From CAZJFC01 sp964545245 (GTDB lineage Bacteria; Pseudomonadota; Alphaproteobacteria; Rickettsiales; 21-14-0-20-44-7), in assembly GCA_964545245.1 (NCBI GenBank), contig CAZJFC010000010.1, forward strand, positions 1-41,111: a stretch of DNA of 41,111 nucleotides. Reading direction: 5' to 3'. Shown piece after piece: positions 31,145-38,944 of the stretch. Position 1 is the first letter of the stretch. Every line of letters starts with the position of its first letter. A model generated the notes under the pieces. That model did no database searches. It saw only the letters and a list, made by a program, of their open reading frames with translations, and was not told where the DNA came from. A program made the translations under genes and the position numbers.

Positions 31145-31948
31145 ATGAACAAGCTTAAGGAAATCTGCGAGGCGAAGGCCGAGCACATCCGCAGGCAGAA
31201 AGCGAAAATCTCGTTTTCCGCGCTGGAGCAGATTGCGCGTAACACGGTTTCGGAACCGCGCGGCTTCATCCGCACCTTGCGTGATAAGCAAAACCACGGC
31301 CTTGTCGGCCTTATTGCCGAGCTTAAAAAGGCTTCGCCAAGCAAAGGGCTTATACGCGCCGATTTCTCACCGGAGATACTCGCCCGCCAATATCTTGACG
31401 GCGGCGCAGCCTGTCTTTCCGTCCTTACCGACATCCCATATTTCCAGGGTTCGGACGAATACCTCAAAATCGCCCGCGAATCGGTAAGCCTGCCCGTATT
31501 GCGCAAGGACTTTATGATTGATACTTACCAGATAACCGAATCCCGCGCGCTGGGGGCGGATTGCATCCTGCTCATCATCGCCGCGCTGAGCGACGCGCAG
31601 GCAGCCGAGCTTGAAGCTGCCGCGCATGAGCTGGGCGTGGATGTGCTGGTTGAGGTGCATGACGCAAAGGAAACCGAACGCGCCTTGAAACACCTTAAAT
31701 CCGAAATGATCGGGGTCAATAACCGCTCGCTCAAAACGCTGGAGGTGAACCTTGAAACCTCGATTGAACTCAGCGGGATTATCCCTTCCTCATATCTTAA
31801 GGTCTGCGAAAGCGGCATCTCCACCCATAATGATGTGCTGGCAATGAAGAAGCACGGCTATAATACCTTTTTAGTGGGTGAAAGCCTCATGACGCAGGAA
31901 GATGTGCGCCTTGCCACTGAAAAACTCCTGGGCATCGGGGGAAATTAG
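31145..31948 (+). CDS. trpC: Indole-3-glycerol-phosphate synthase
   Basis: The enzyme closes the indole ring in tryptophan synthesis (CdRP to indole-3-glycerol phosphate). It has 267 residues, a single (beta/alpha)8 barrel without the PRAI fusion. Catalytic blocks are LIAELKKASPSKGLI (Lys near residue 61), VLRKDFMIDTYQI, VLVEVHDAKETERAL, GVNNRSLKTLEVN and the phosphate-binding VCESGIS and FLVGESLM segments. All are intact. It stands apart from other trp genes in this window and follows the lipoprotein gene by nine bases. Confidence 0.96.
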   Translation: MNKLKEICEAKAEHIRRQKAKISFSALEQIARNTVSEPRGFIRTLRDKQNHGLVGLIAELKKASPSKGLIRADFSPEILARQYLDGGAACLSVLTDIPYFQGSDEYLKIARESVSLPVLRKDFMIDTYQITESRALGADCILLIIAALSDAQAAELEAAAHELGVDVLVEVHDAKETERALKHLKSEMIGVNNRSLKTLEVNLETSIELSGIIPSSYLKVCESGISTHNDVLAMKKHGYNTFLVGESLMTQEDVRLATEKLLGIGGN

Positions 31949-32028
31949 GGAGTTTAGTGTCAGTGACAGTGTGAGTGCCAGTTTCTTCTCCCGCTACCGA
32001 CCACCGGCTAAAATAGCACCTCACCCCA

Positions 32029-32145
32029 CCCCTCTCCTCATAGGAGAGGGAGCTACAACTCACCCTTACTATCAGGAAGGAAACATCTTCTTCTCCCCTC
32101 CTATCAGGAGGGAAATACCTTCTTCTCCCCTCCTATCAGGAGGGG
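32029..32145. repeat. Cluster of short perfect hairpins after trpC
   Basis: CCCTCTCCTCATAGGAGAGGG lies at about 32030-32050, and two copies of the unit CTTCTTCTCCCCTCCTATCA continuing to GGAGGG end at about 32112 and 32145. A weaker version lies at 32062-32081. Each forms a hairpin with a three-base loop. They are relatives of the elements at 6997-7046. The remaining stretch 31949-32189 holds no gene. Confidence 0.7.
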
Positions 32146-32189
32146 ATGGGGGAGGTGGTTTTATTATTGAACTTACGACTCCCTAAGAA

Positions 32190-32537
32190 CTATACCGCAC
32201 CGGATTCGCCTTCCTGTTTTTTCGGGAAGCGTATCATGCGGTATTGGGATTCCATCTCCTGACGGATTTCATCCGGCGGGTTGCCCACCCCGGCGGCGAC
32301 CACTTCGCCATATTCACGCACGTCAAACCTGCCGCCGTTATCGACGGAGCTTATCAATGGCTCCACGTTACGGAGCGGAAGTTTGAGGTAATTGTAAATC
32401 TTATCGCCAAAGTTGTTATAGCCGGAAAGGAGCAGGACGATCTCCTCATCGCCGAGGCGTTGCTTTTCCTCCTCCGTAGGAGGGGTTATCTCTTCATTCC
32501 CCTTGGAAAAGGCGTTGACCCATTTTCTCCGCGACAT
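32190..32537 (-). CDS. Hypothetical protein, 115 residues
   Basis: It starts at the ATG at 32537 (MSRRKWVNAFSKGNEEITPP) and is soluble and acidic, with DEEIVLLLSGYNNFGDKIYNYLKLP in mid-protein. I do not recognise a domain. The C-terminus lies just beyond the hairpin cluster. No strong ribosome-binding site is visible, so its reality rests on the open frame and protein-like composition. Confidence 0.55.
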   Translation of the reverse strand: MSRRKWVNAFSKGNEEITPPTEEEKQRLGDEEIVLLLSGYNNFGDKIYNYLKLPLRNVEPLISSVDNGGRFDVREYGEVVAAGVGNPPDEIRQEMESQYRMIRFPKKQEGESGAV

Positions 32538-32653
32538 GCAACTTGCTGTATAAAATTAGGTTGATTCGTGATTTTATATTGAAACAGCCGCCGCGACAAG
32601 CAATTTGTCAAAAAATGAGGTTTTAGGAAAGTTTAAGAGTGGATTCCGCCGTG

Positions 32654-32845
32654 TTATGCGCGGCCTTTCACGGCTTCAAGCGCGGCCGCGACAGCAGATG
32701 CATCAACACCTGTTCCGTTCTGGATGCCTGGTTCATTAGGAAGCACGGAGACGCCCGAAATTTCATTCGTAACATAATTAGCAACCCGAAGATTATCCGT
32801 CGTAATCTTGATTGCGCTAATGCTTGCTAAAGTATGTAAGCTCAT
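32654..32845 (-). CDS. Small hypothetical protein, 63 residues
   Basis: The frame runs from the ATG at 32845 (MSLHTLASISAIKITTDNLR) to a stop at 32654, with GACGGGG four bases ahead of the start. The sequence is hydrophilic and ends GVDASAVAAALEAVKGRA. No family is recognised. The region 32846-33107 upstream is AT-rich and gene-free, and probably holds divergent promoters for this gene and the ceramidase-like gene. Confidence 0.45.
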   Translation of the reverse strand: MSLHTLASISAIKITTDNLRVANYVTNEISGVSVLPNEPGIQNGTGVDASAVAAALEAVKGRA

Positions 32846-33107
32846 AAAACCCCGTCCCCAACTAATTTTACATTTTCCGGAGCTGCAAAATTTATGCGCC
32901 CCTTACAGTCCTTAATTTAACTTAACCACAATTTAGCAGATAAAGGTTACTAAATGCAATAAAAAAGCTGCAATTTAACAAAAATTTCACATATATCTGG
33001 GAACATAGGAAATACAAGGATTTGCGGGCGAAATCAAGCGGAATTTTTGTCATAAAACTGTAATATTCGGATAGAAAAATTAAAAAATAACACTAAAAAC
33101 CACCATA

Positions 33108-33758
33108 ATGAGCCTACACGAACACATAGACATCTACTGCGAAAGAACCGGGCCGGAGTTCTGGAGCGAGCCGGTTAACGCGGTTACCAACCTTTCATTC
33201 GTCATTGCCGCATATCTTGCCTATCGTTTATGGAAGCGCACCCCGCAACCGCGAAACGCCGCCGTTCTGGCGCTGATCGTGGTTGGGGCACTGGTCGGCA
33301 TCGGAAGCTTTCTTTTCCACACTGTTGCAACAAAGCTAGCCATGCTGGCGGATATTTTTCCCATCATTATCTTCATCCACCTTGGTTTCGGGCTTATCCT
33401 GCACCGGATTTTCGGGTTCGGGCGCATAAACGCCGTGCTCGGCGTATTGGCATTCGTCGGGTTCAACTATGCGGTGCGGGGAGTGATACCTTTCTCATTC
33501 ATGAACGGCTCGGCGCAATACCTCCCTGCCCTTGTGATGCTGGCTATTGTGGCAGGGATCATGGCAGTGCGTAAAATATCCCAGGCGAAAAACTTTGCCA
33601 TAGCGGCGGCGGTTTTCCTTCTTTCGGTCTTTTTCCGCTCAACCGATATGGAAAGCTGCGCCACCTTCCCCATCGGCACGCATTTCATGTGGCATGTGCT
33701 TAACGGTATCGTGATTTATTACGTGCTGCGCGGGATTATTTTAGCTGGAAGGAAGTGA
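33108..33758 (+). CDS. Ceramidase-family membrane hydrolase
   Basis: This is a seven-helix membrane protein of the alkaline ceramidase/CREST family, which uses zinc to hydrolyse amide bonds in lipids. It has 216 residues. The N-terminal signature CERTGPEFWSEPVNAVTNLSF is present. Likely zinc ligands are His71 (GSFLFHT), His192 and His196 (GTHFMWHVLN), with Asp82 (MLADIFPI) conserved. Bacterial members are mostly uncharacterised, so lipid amidase activity is an inference from the family. It begins at the ATG at 33108 in a stretch with no close upstream gene on that strand. Confidence 0.85.
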   Translation: MSLHEHIDIYCERTGPEFWSEPVNAVTNLSFVIAAYLAYRLWKRTPQPRNAAVLALIVVGALVGIGSFLFHTVATKLAMLADIFPIIIFIHLGFGLILHRIFGFGRINAVLGVLAFVGFNYAVRGVIPFSFMNGSAQYLPALVMLAIVAGIMAVRKISQAKNFAIAAAVFLLSVFFRSTDMESCATFPIGTHFMWHVLNGIVIYYVLRGIILAGRK

Positions 33759-33841
33759 TTATTTTTCTGCCCATTCGTGCGCTCAGGGCTGACCCGGCTC
33801 CTGCCTAGCTCCCTAATGACTAATGACCAACAACTAACGAC

Positions 33842-34315
33842 TTACTTAAACGTCACCTTGCTTATCTCATATTCCACAGCACCTTTCGGGGTGCTGACTT
33901 CCACCACATCGCCTTCTTCCTTGCCGATCAGGGCGCGGGCAACCGGGGTGGTATAAGCGATCAGCCCGCTGTCGATATCCGCCTCATACTCGCTGACAAG
34001 CTGGTAGGTTTTCTTTTTCTCGGTTTCGAGGTCTTCAATGGTTACGGTCGCACCGAATTTCACCTGTTTTCCCTCGAACTCCGCCGGTTCGATAATTTCA
34101 GCTAGGGATATCTTGGCTTCAAGGTCTTGAATACGGCCCTCGATATGGCTTTGTTTTTCCTTTGCGGCCTTATATTCCGCGTTCTCCGACAGATCCCCAT
34201 GCGCACGCGCTTCGGCGATCGCCTCGATAACTTCCGGGCGCTGGCGTCCTTTCAGGTCTTTCAACTCGGCTTCCATTTTCTCGAAGCCTTTTCTTGTAAT
34301 CGGGAAACGTTCCAT
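33842..34315 (-). CDS. greA: Transcription elongation factor GreA
   Basis: GreA rescues backtracked RNA polymerase by stimulating transcript cleavage. It has 157 residues. The N-terminal coiled coil carries the tip motif ARAHGDLSENAEYKAAKE (the Asp and Glu that reach the polymerase active site) and the C-terminal FKBP-like domain ends GAVEYEISKVTFK. I chose the ATG at 34315 (MERFPITRKGFEKME), six bases after GGAGG, rather than the TTG four codons earlier. The gap 34316-34615 contains the greA promoter region (TATATA near 34350) and is otherwise empty. Confidence 0.96.
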   Translation of the reverse strand: MERFPITRKGFEKMEAELKDLKGRQRPEVIEAIAEARAHGDLSENAEYKAAKEKQSHIEGRIQDLEAKISLAEIIEPAEFEGKQVKFGATVTIEDLETEKKKTYQLVSEYEADIDSGLIAYTTPVARALIGKEEGDVVEVSTPKGAVEYEISKVTFK

Positions 34316-34615
34316 TTTTGCCTCCAAAAGAAAACGCCCTCCATATGGTATATATAAAGGACGTAAGTATATCCGGACATCCAGATCAATTAATTAATAC
34401 GCAAAACCGCAGCAAAGTCAAACTAAACGCGGAAAGTCATAAAAACGTCATAATAACCCCGGAATTCGGGCATATTCAACCATTCTTTAATTTTTTCATG
34501 ATATTAATAAAAGCAAGGGTTTCACAACTTCACAAATTCCAATTGGCGGAAAAACTGCATATTTGCTTAAAGCGAGGGGTGCGTTTGGTCCAGACAATTG
34601 CGGGCGGGGGGCTTT

Positions 34616-35110
34616 ATGCAGTTAGAAGTTATCGCATTTGCGGCAGGGCTGATCAGTTCCACAGCCGCAATTCCACAAATCGTGCGGATGATACGCACGC
34701 GCAAAACCGGCGCGGTTTCATATTACATGTTCGGCATGAAGGTCTGTTCCAGCCTGCTCTGGGTTGGCTTCGGCTTCATGACCATGGTTTATTCGGTAAT
34801 TTTCTGGAACCTGATTTCCGCAGTGTTATGCACCACGGTGATTATGATGAAGCTCCGCATAACCAGCCAGAAAGCAGCAAGGGAGGCTGCCCGCGTGGTT
34901 GCCATCCGCAAAGTGGTTGACAATTCGTCGATAAAAGCAAGGCCGGAAACCGTGCAGGAAACCAATGCAAGGATAATCGCGCAGAAGCTGGCATTCAGGA
35001 AAAAGCCGGAACTGAGGTTGATCTATTCAAAACCGGCAGAACAGCAAATGTCGCTCGACCTGCCTCCGGCGGAGCCTGCCACAGCGCAGCAACAGCCTGA
35101 ATCGGTTTAG
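34616..35110 (+). CDS. SemiSWEET/PQ-loop-like membrane protein with a long C-terminal tail
   Basis: SemiSWEETs are three-helix sugar transporters working as dimers. Residues about 1-82 form three helices with the PQ motif in AIPQIVRMIRTRKTGAVSYYMF and a conserved W in SSLLWVGFGFMT. Residues 83-164 are a hydrophilic extension (SQKAAREAARVVAIRKVVDN and a Pro/Gln-rich end), not part of the ~90-residue family core. I chose the ATG at 34616, which follows a GGGGGG stretch, rather than the TTG at 34598. The sugar specificity is unknown. Confidence 0.75.
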   Translation: MQLEVIAFAAGLISSTAAIPQIVRMIRTRKTGAVSYYMFGMKVCSSLLWVGFGFMTMVYSVIFWNLISAVLCTTVIMMKLRITSQKAAREAARVVAIRKVVDNSSIKARPETVQETNARIIAQKLAFRKKPELRLIYSKPAEQQMSLDLPPAEPATAQQQPESV

Positions 35111-35118
35111 GTTCTGTT

Positions 35119-35373
35119 TTAGTTATTTTCCTGAAATTCCCGCGCATAACGGCTGACAAGGTTGCGTATCATCCTCTGGTATGGAGCGCCCAGCTTTTTG
35201 GCCTGCTTGCGGAAAAACTCGACATCTTTCCGGTTAAGTTCCAGCGTCACCCGCACGGTTTCCGCCTTACCCGCCAGCTCCTGCGGACTGGGCAGGAAGT
35301 CGTGTATGATTTTTATCTCCGAGTTTTTATCTAACCCTTCAAATTCATCCACCCATTTTATTTTTTTCTTCAC
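35119..35373 (-). CDS. CopG/BrnA-like antitoxin-type DNA-binding protein, no toxin partner
   Basis: The protein has 84 residues. The C-terminal part (VRVTLELNRKDVEFFRKQAKKLGAPYQRMIRNLVSRYA) is a ribbon-helix-helix of the kind in BrnA/CopG antitoxins, with the N-terminal WVDEFEGLDKNSEIKIIHDF as the toxin-binding side. Translation begins at a GTG at 35373. Upstream only 74 bases separate it from carB, so no BrnT-like toxin gene fits; none is seen downstream. The palindrome at 35385-35399 is a likely operator. Confidence 0.7.
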   Translation of the reverse strand: MKKKIKWVDEFEGLDKNSEIKIIHDFLPSPQELAGKAETVRVTLELNRKDVEFFRKQAKKLGAPYQRMIRNLVSRYAREFQENN

Positions 35374-35384
35374 AGGCTAGCTCT

Positions 35385-35399
35385 ACACCATTATGGTGT
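35385..35399. promoter_or_regulatory. Palindromic operator candidate
   Basis: ACACCATTATGGTGT, six-base perfect arms around TTA, lies 12 bases upstream of the GTG of the CopG/BrnA-like gene, overlapping its presumed promoter. Autoregulation by ribbon-helix-helix antitoxins is usual. Confidence 0.5.
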
Positions 35400-35447
35400 G
35401 CACAGCAAGAATATATAATGGAAAGACGCTAACTCTTATTCCACCCG

Positions 35448-37247
35448 CTAAGCATAGCTTTGCAGCGGATAAACCTTTATCCCGGATTTACTCAGCGATT
35501 CCAGCGCCGTAGTGATAGCAAGCGCCCCGGTGATGGTAGTGGTGTAAGGGATCTTCATCGTCAGCGCAGTCGCACGGATTGAAAAACTGTCGGCAATTGC
35601 CTGCGCGCCTTCAGTAGTATTGATGACAAGATGGATGATATTGTTCTTCATATCGTCCACAATATGCGGCCTGCCCTCATGCACCTTGTTCACACCGCGC
35701 ACATAAACCCCTGCTTCGCGGATGAGCGCTGCAGTTCCATGAGTTGCAACGATTTTATAACCGATTTTCGCAAGGCGTATGGCGATATCCACCGCCTGTT
35801 TCTTATCGTCCTCCTTCACTGAAATGAACACATTGCCTTCCAGCGGCAGTTTGCTGCCCGCCGACATCTGCGATTTTGCGAAGGCCGTGCCGAAATCCTT
35901 GCCCAGCCCCATCGCCTCGCCGGTCGATTTCATTTCCGGGCCGAGGATAACATCCACTCCGGGGAAGCGAGCGAACGGGAACACCGCCTCTTTCACCGCG
36001 ACATGCTTAAGGTCGCGCTCCTTGAGCTTGAAGCTTTTCAGGCTTTCCCCAGCCATGATCCTGGTTGCGATCTTCGCAATCGGAATACCGATTGTTTTCG
36101 CCACGAAAGGCACGGTGCGGGAAGCACGCGGGTTAACCTCGATAACATAAATCTCACCATCTTTCACGGCGTATTGCACATTCATCAGCCCCTTGACCTT
36201 CAGCGCGATTGCGAGTTTCTCGGTTTCCTTTTTCACCTCGGAAATGATTTTCTTGCCAAGCGAATATGGCGGCAGCGAGCAGGCCGAATCACCGCTATGG
36301 ATGCCCGCCTCCTCGATATGCTCCATGATACCGGCCACAAAAACATCCTTGCCGTCGGAAAGGCAGTCAACATCCAGTTCGGTCGCGTTCTTGAGATACA
36401 TATCAATAAGCACCGGGCTTTCAAACAACGCGCCACGGAACTGCGCCTGCATCTCCTCGATCCATTTTTCCAGCTCGGCGCGTTCGCTGATGATCGCCAT
36501 CGCGCGGCCACCCAAAACATAAGACGGGCGCACCAGCACCGGATAACCGATTTTTTCCGCCATCGGGATTACATCTTCCTGCCTGAAAGCGATTGAAGAA
36601 GTCGGTTGTTTAAGCTCCAGCTCATCAAGGAGCTTACGGAAACGGTCGCGGTCTTCGGCAAGGTCGATCGAATCAACCGAAGTGCCGAGGATGGGGATTC
36701 CCGCTTTTTGCAGCGCGTGGGAAAGTTTGAGGGGGGTCTGGCCGCCGAACTGCACGATAACGCCCAGCAGCTCGCCGCGCGACATTTCCTTTTTGCAGAT
36801 ACCAATCACACTTTCCGGGGTGAGCGGCTCGAAATACAGCCTGTCGGAAGTGTCATAGTCGGTGGAAACGGTTTCCGGGTTGCAGTTCACCATGATGGCT
36901 TCAATACCCATTTCGCGCAGCGCATAGGCCGCATGGACACAGGTATAATCGAATTCGATCCCCTGCCCGATACGGTTTGGCCCGCCGCCGAGGATAATGA
37001 CCTTTTTGCGGTCGGAAACCTGTGATTCGTCCTCCGGCTCGCTCACGCCGTCGCCCTCATAGCAGGAATACATATAGGCGGTTGAGGCTTCAAATTCCGC
37101 CGCGCATGAGTCGATGCGTTTATAAACCGGGAGAATGTTGTTTTTCTCACGGAATTCGGCGATTTGTTGCTCAGGGATACCGGAAAGCTCGGCGATTCTT
37201 TTATCCGAAAAACCGAGTTTTTTATACTTAAGAAGTTTGTGTTTCAT
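35448..37247 (-). CDS. carB: Carbamoyl-phosphate synthase large subunit, C-terminal part (split gene)
   Basis: This part starts inside the oligomerisation domain (MKHKLLKYKKLGFSDKRIAELSG) and continues through the second ATP-grasp half, which phosphorylates carbamate (VYKRIDSCAAEFEASTAYMYS, LGGGPNRIGQGIEFDYTCVHA, RPSYVLGGRAM, EVNPRASRTVPF), to the MGS-like allosteric domain at the C-terminus (KIVATHGTAALIREAGVYV, INTTEGAQAIADS). It has 599 residues from the ATG at 37247. The N-terminal part is a separate frame beginning beyond 41111 and ending at 40605, about 3.36 kb upstream. No motif of this half is missing, so the enzyme may work as two chains, as reported for some archaea and Aquifex. An in-frame TTG at 37283 is the alternative start. 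Confidence 0.93.
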   Translation of the reverse strand: MKHKLLKYKKLGFSDKRIAELSGIPEQQIAEFREKNNILPVYKRIDSCAAEFEASTAYMYSCYEGDGVSEPEDESQVSDRKKVIILGGGPNRIGQGIEFDYTCVHAAYALREMGIEAIMVNCNPETVSTDYDTSDRLYFEPLTPESVIGICKKEMSRGELLGVIVQFGGQTPLKLSHALQKAGIPILGTSVDSIDLAEDRDRFRKLLDELELKQPTSSIAFRQEDVIPMAEKIGYPVLVRPSYVLGGRAMAIISERAELEKWIEEMQAQFRGALFESPVLIDMYLKNATELDVDCLSDGKDVFVAGIMEHIEEAGIHSGDSACSLPPYSLGKKIISEVKKETEKLAIALKVKGLMNVQYAVKDGEIYVIEVNPRASRTVPFVAKTIGIPIAKIATRIMAGESLKSFKLKERDLKHVAVKEAVFPFARFPGVDVILGPEMKSTGEAMGLGKDFGTAFAKSQMSAGSKLPLEGNVFISVKEDDKKQAVDIAIRLAKIGYKIVATHGTAALIREAGVYVRGVNKVHEGRPHIVDDMKNNIIHLVINTTEGAQAIADSFSIRATALTMKIPYTTTITGALAITTALESLSKSGIKVYPLQSYA

Positions 37248-37259
37248 CTTAAGGGGACT

Positions 37260-37288
37260 GCTATACCCCGTTAAGATACGCAATGCAA
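37260..37288 (-). promoter_or_regulatory. Promoter candidate for the carB C-part
   Basis: On the minus strand TTGCAT (37288-37283), a 17-base spacer and TATAGC (37265-37260) lie just downstream of the inserted gene at 37297. Start of transcription near 37253 would leave only about six bases before the ATG at 37247, giving a nearly leaderless message. Confidence 0.5.
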
Positions 37289-37296
37289 GGCTTTAG

Positions 37297-38736
37297 TTAG
37301 GGGCTGGGACTATGCTGCCTAGCCACGGCAGGAGCCGCAGCAATCGTAACAGCCGAAGGAGTAGTATCACTCACCTCCTGTGTGTGTCCAACTCCGCTCG
37401 CTCTCATGTTCTCAGCAATCGCACTGATTTGCTGCTCAAGTTTTTTATCAAGGCTCTGTTTTTCCTGCTTTTCCTCTTTCCATGTGGATGCAAGCTTTTC
37501 ATCACCTTTATCACGGAAGCTGTCGCCGAGTTTCCTGGCTGAGTCTTCAAGATCAGCCTTTTGCGCGGCAGTAGGCTCCTTACTTTCAAGCGCAGCTAAT
37601 TTGCCAACAAATTCACGTGCCGTTGACGAGGTTGCAAATTTACTGGCAGCATCCTCCCCCAGCTTATTGACGCCCAACCCAAGTTTATCAACAATTTTGT
37701 TGAAAGCCGCGCTGTCATTCCTTTCTTTCCTGTTGCCGTCATTATCAATCAACTTACGTGCTTCACTGAGAACATCCGAATAATCAACAACATTGTTACC
37801 CGCTGCAGTTCTCGCCAGGCTTCGACCAACAACCGCCTGCTCCGGTACTTCCACTCCCGGCTCACCGATAGAAACCAGATCCTTTTCATCAAGTTGAAGC
37901 GGGGCGAACTGGTTCTGCGGCGTGGTCTGTGGCCCAACCTGCATTTCCCTGTATTGCCTGTCAATATTAGTACGCCCTTCTTCGCTTGCCAGTATTGGCC
38001 TTCCGCCTTCCGGGTCAACCAGCACTTTATCCGGTTTCGCCCTGCCGAAAATATCATTAGGGTCACCGGTAATTCCTCTACGCTCTCCGCCAAAAATAGC
38101 CGTGAAATCGCTTTCTTTGCCGTTATGTTCGTGACCTTCATGCGCTACCTCTCCAGTGATAGGATAGACTACTCGCTGTTGTGGCGGGAAAGCACCACCT
38201 ATGTTTGGCCCATTCTCAACAACTCTTGGCCTCATCCATTCAGGCTGCGGCATCCCGATGTTTGGACCTGCGATAACCCTTTGTCCGTTCGACGGAACAT
38301 CGTCCCTTATACCCCCAGGAATGGTTATATCAGGCAATCTGCCTGCTCTATCCGTTCCAATTTCGGGCTGCCACCTCGCTAACCCGTCCTCTACCGAAGC
38401 CACCGGCCTGGCTAGCGCAGCTCCTTCATTGGAAGGACTGGCCCAATGGCCAATCGCGTCACGAACCATTTCGTTCATATATGTATTACCCAGATAACCA
38501 TTCAGGTTAGCATCGTCGATACCGGCTTTTGTCATGTGGCTCATAAGTACTTCCCGCGTCCGACTGTCCGAAAGAACTCCTATATTCTCCTGCACATAAC
38601 TCTGGATTTTTTTAGAATGCTCAACAACCTCCACAGTGGGAGGGGTTCCAAAATTTCTTTCCGGAAGCTGCGTATATAGGTCAACTAACCCTTTAATCGC
38701 CTTTTCCCGTTCTGATTCATTGATATTTTCAGCCAT
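37297..38736 (-). CDS. Unrecognised 479-residue protein inside the carB interruption
   Basis: I do not recognise this protein. It has a strong AGGAGGGG site five bases before the ATG at 38736. There is no signal peptide or membrane segment. Residues about 1-110 look helical and globular (EREKAIKGLVDLYTQLPERN, SDSRTREVLMSHMTKAGIDD), residues 115-320 are Pro/Gly/Asn-rich and probably disordered with an EHNGKESDFTAIFGGERRG stretch, residues 320-460 are helical and charged, and the end is disordered (TIAAAPAVARQHSPSP). The composition resembles secreted effector or scaffold proteins but nothing specific supports that. It is divergent from the 368-residue gene and lies between the two halves of carB. 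Confidence 0.75.
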   Translation of the reverse strand: MAENINESEREKAIKGLVDLYTQLPERNFGTPPTVEVVEHSKKIQSYVQENIGVLSDSRTREVLMSHMTKAGIDDANLNGYLGNTYMNEMVRDAIGHWASPSNEGAALARPVASVEDGLARWQPEIGTDRAGRLPDITIPGGIRDDVPSNGQRVIAGPNIGMPQPEWMRPRVVENGPNIGGAFPPQQRVVYPITGEVAHEGHEHNGKESDFTAIFGGERRGITGDPNDIFGRAKPDKVLVDPEGGRPILASEEGRTNIDRQYREMQVGPQTTPQNQFAPLQLDEKDLVSIGEPGVEVPEQAVVGRSLARTAAGNNVVDYSDVLSEARKLIDNDGNRKERNDSAAFNKIVDKLGLGVNKLGEDAASKFATSSTAREFVGKLAALESKEPTAAQKADLEDSARKLGDSFRDKGDEKLASTWKEEKQEKQSLDKKLEQQISAIAENMRASGVGHTQEVSDTTPSAVTIAAAPAVARQHSPSP

Positions 38737-38944
38737 TTCCCCTCCTGAAATAATAGTTGCACCATATTATTTTTTAGCACATGAAGGTTAAATTATTATT
38801 ATTTTTTAACCAATTATGCAAATATAGCGCAAATTCATATAAGACCCTAAAACCTTTGGTTAACATTCCTTCACCTATTGTAATGCCAATGTAACAAACA
38901 TGGTTTATAGTGCTTAGGTTCAACCAGTCAGTAAGGAGGCACAG

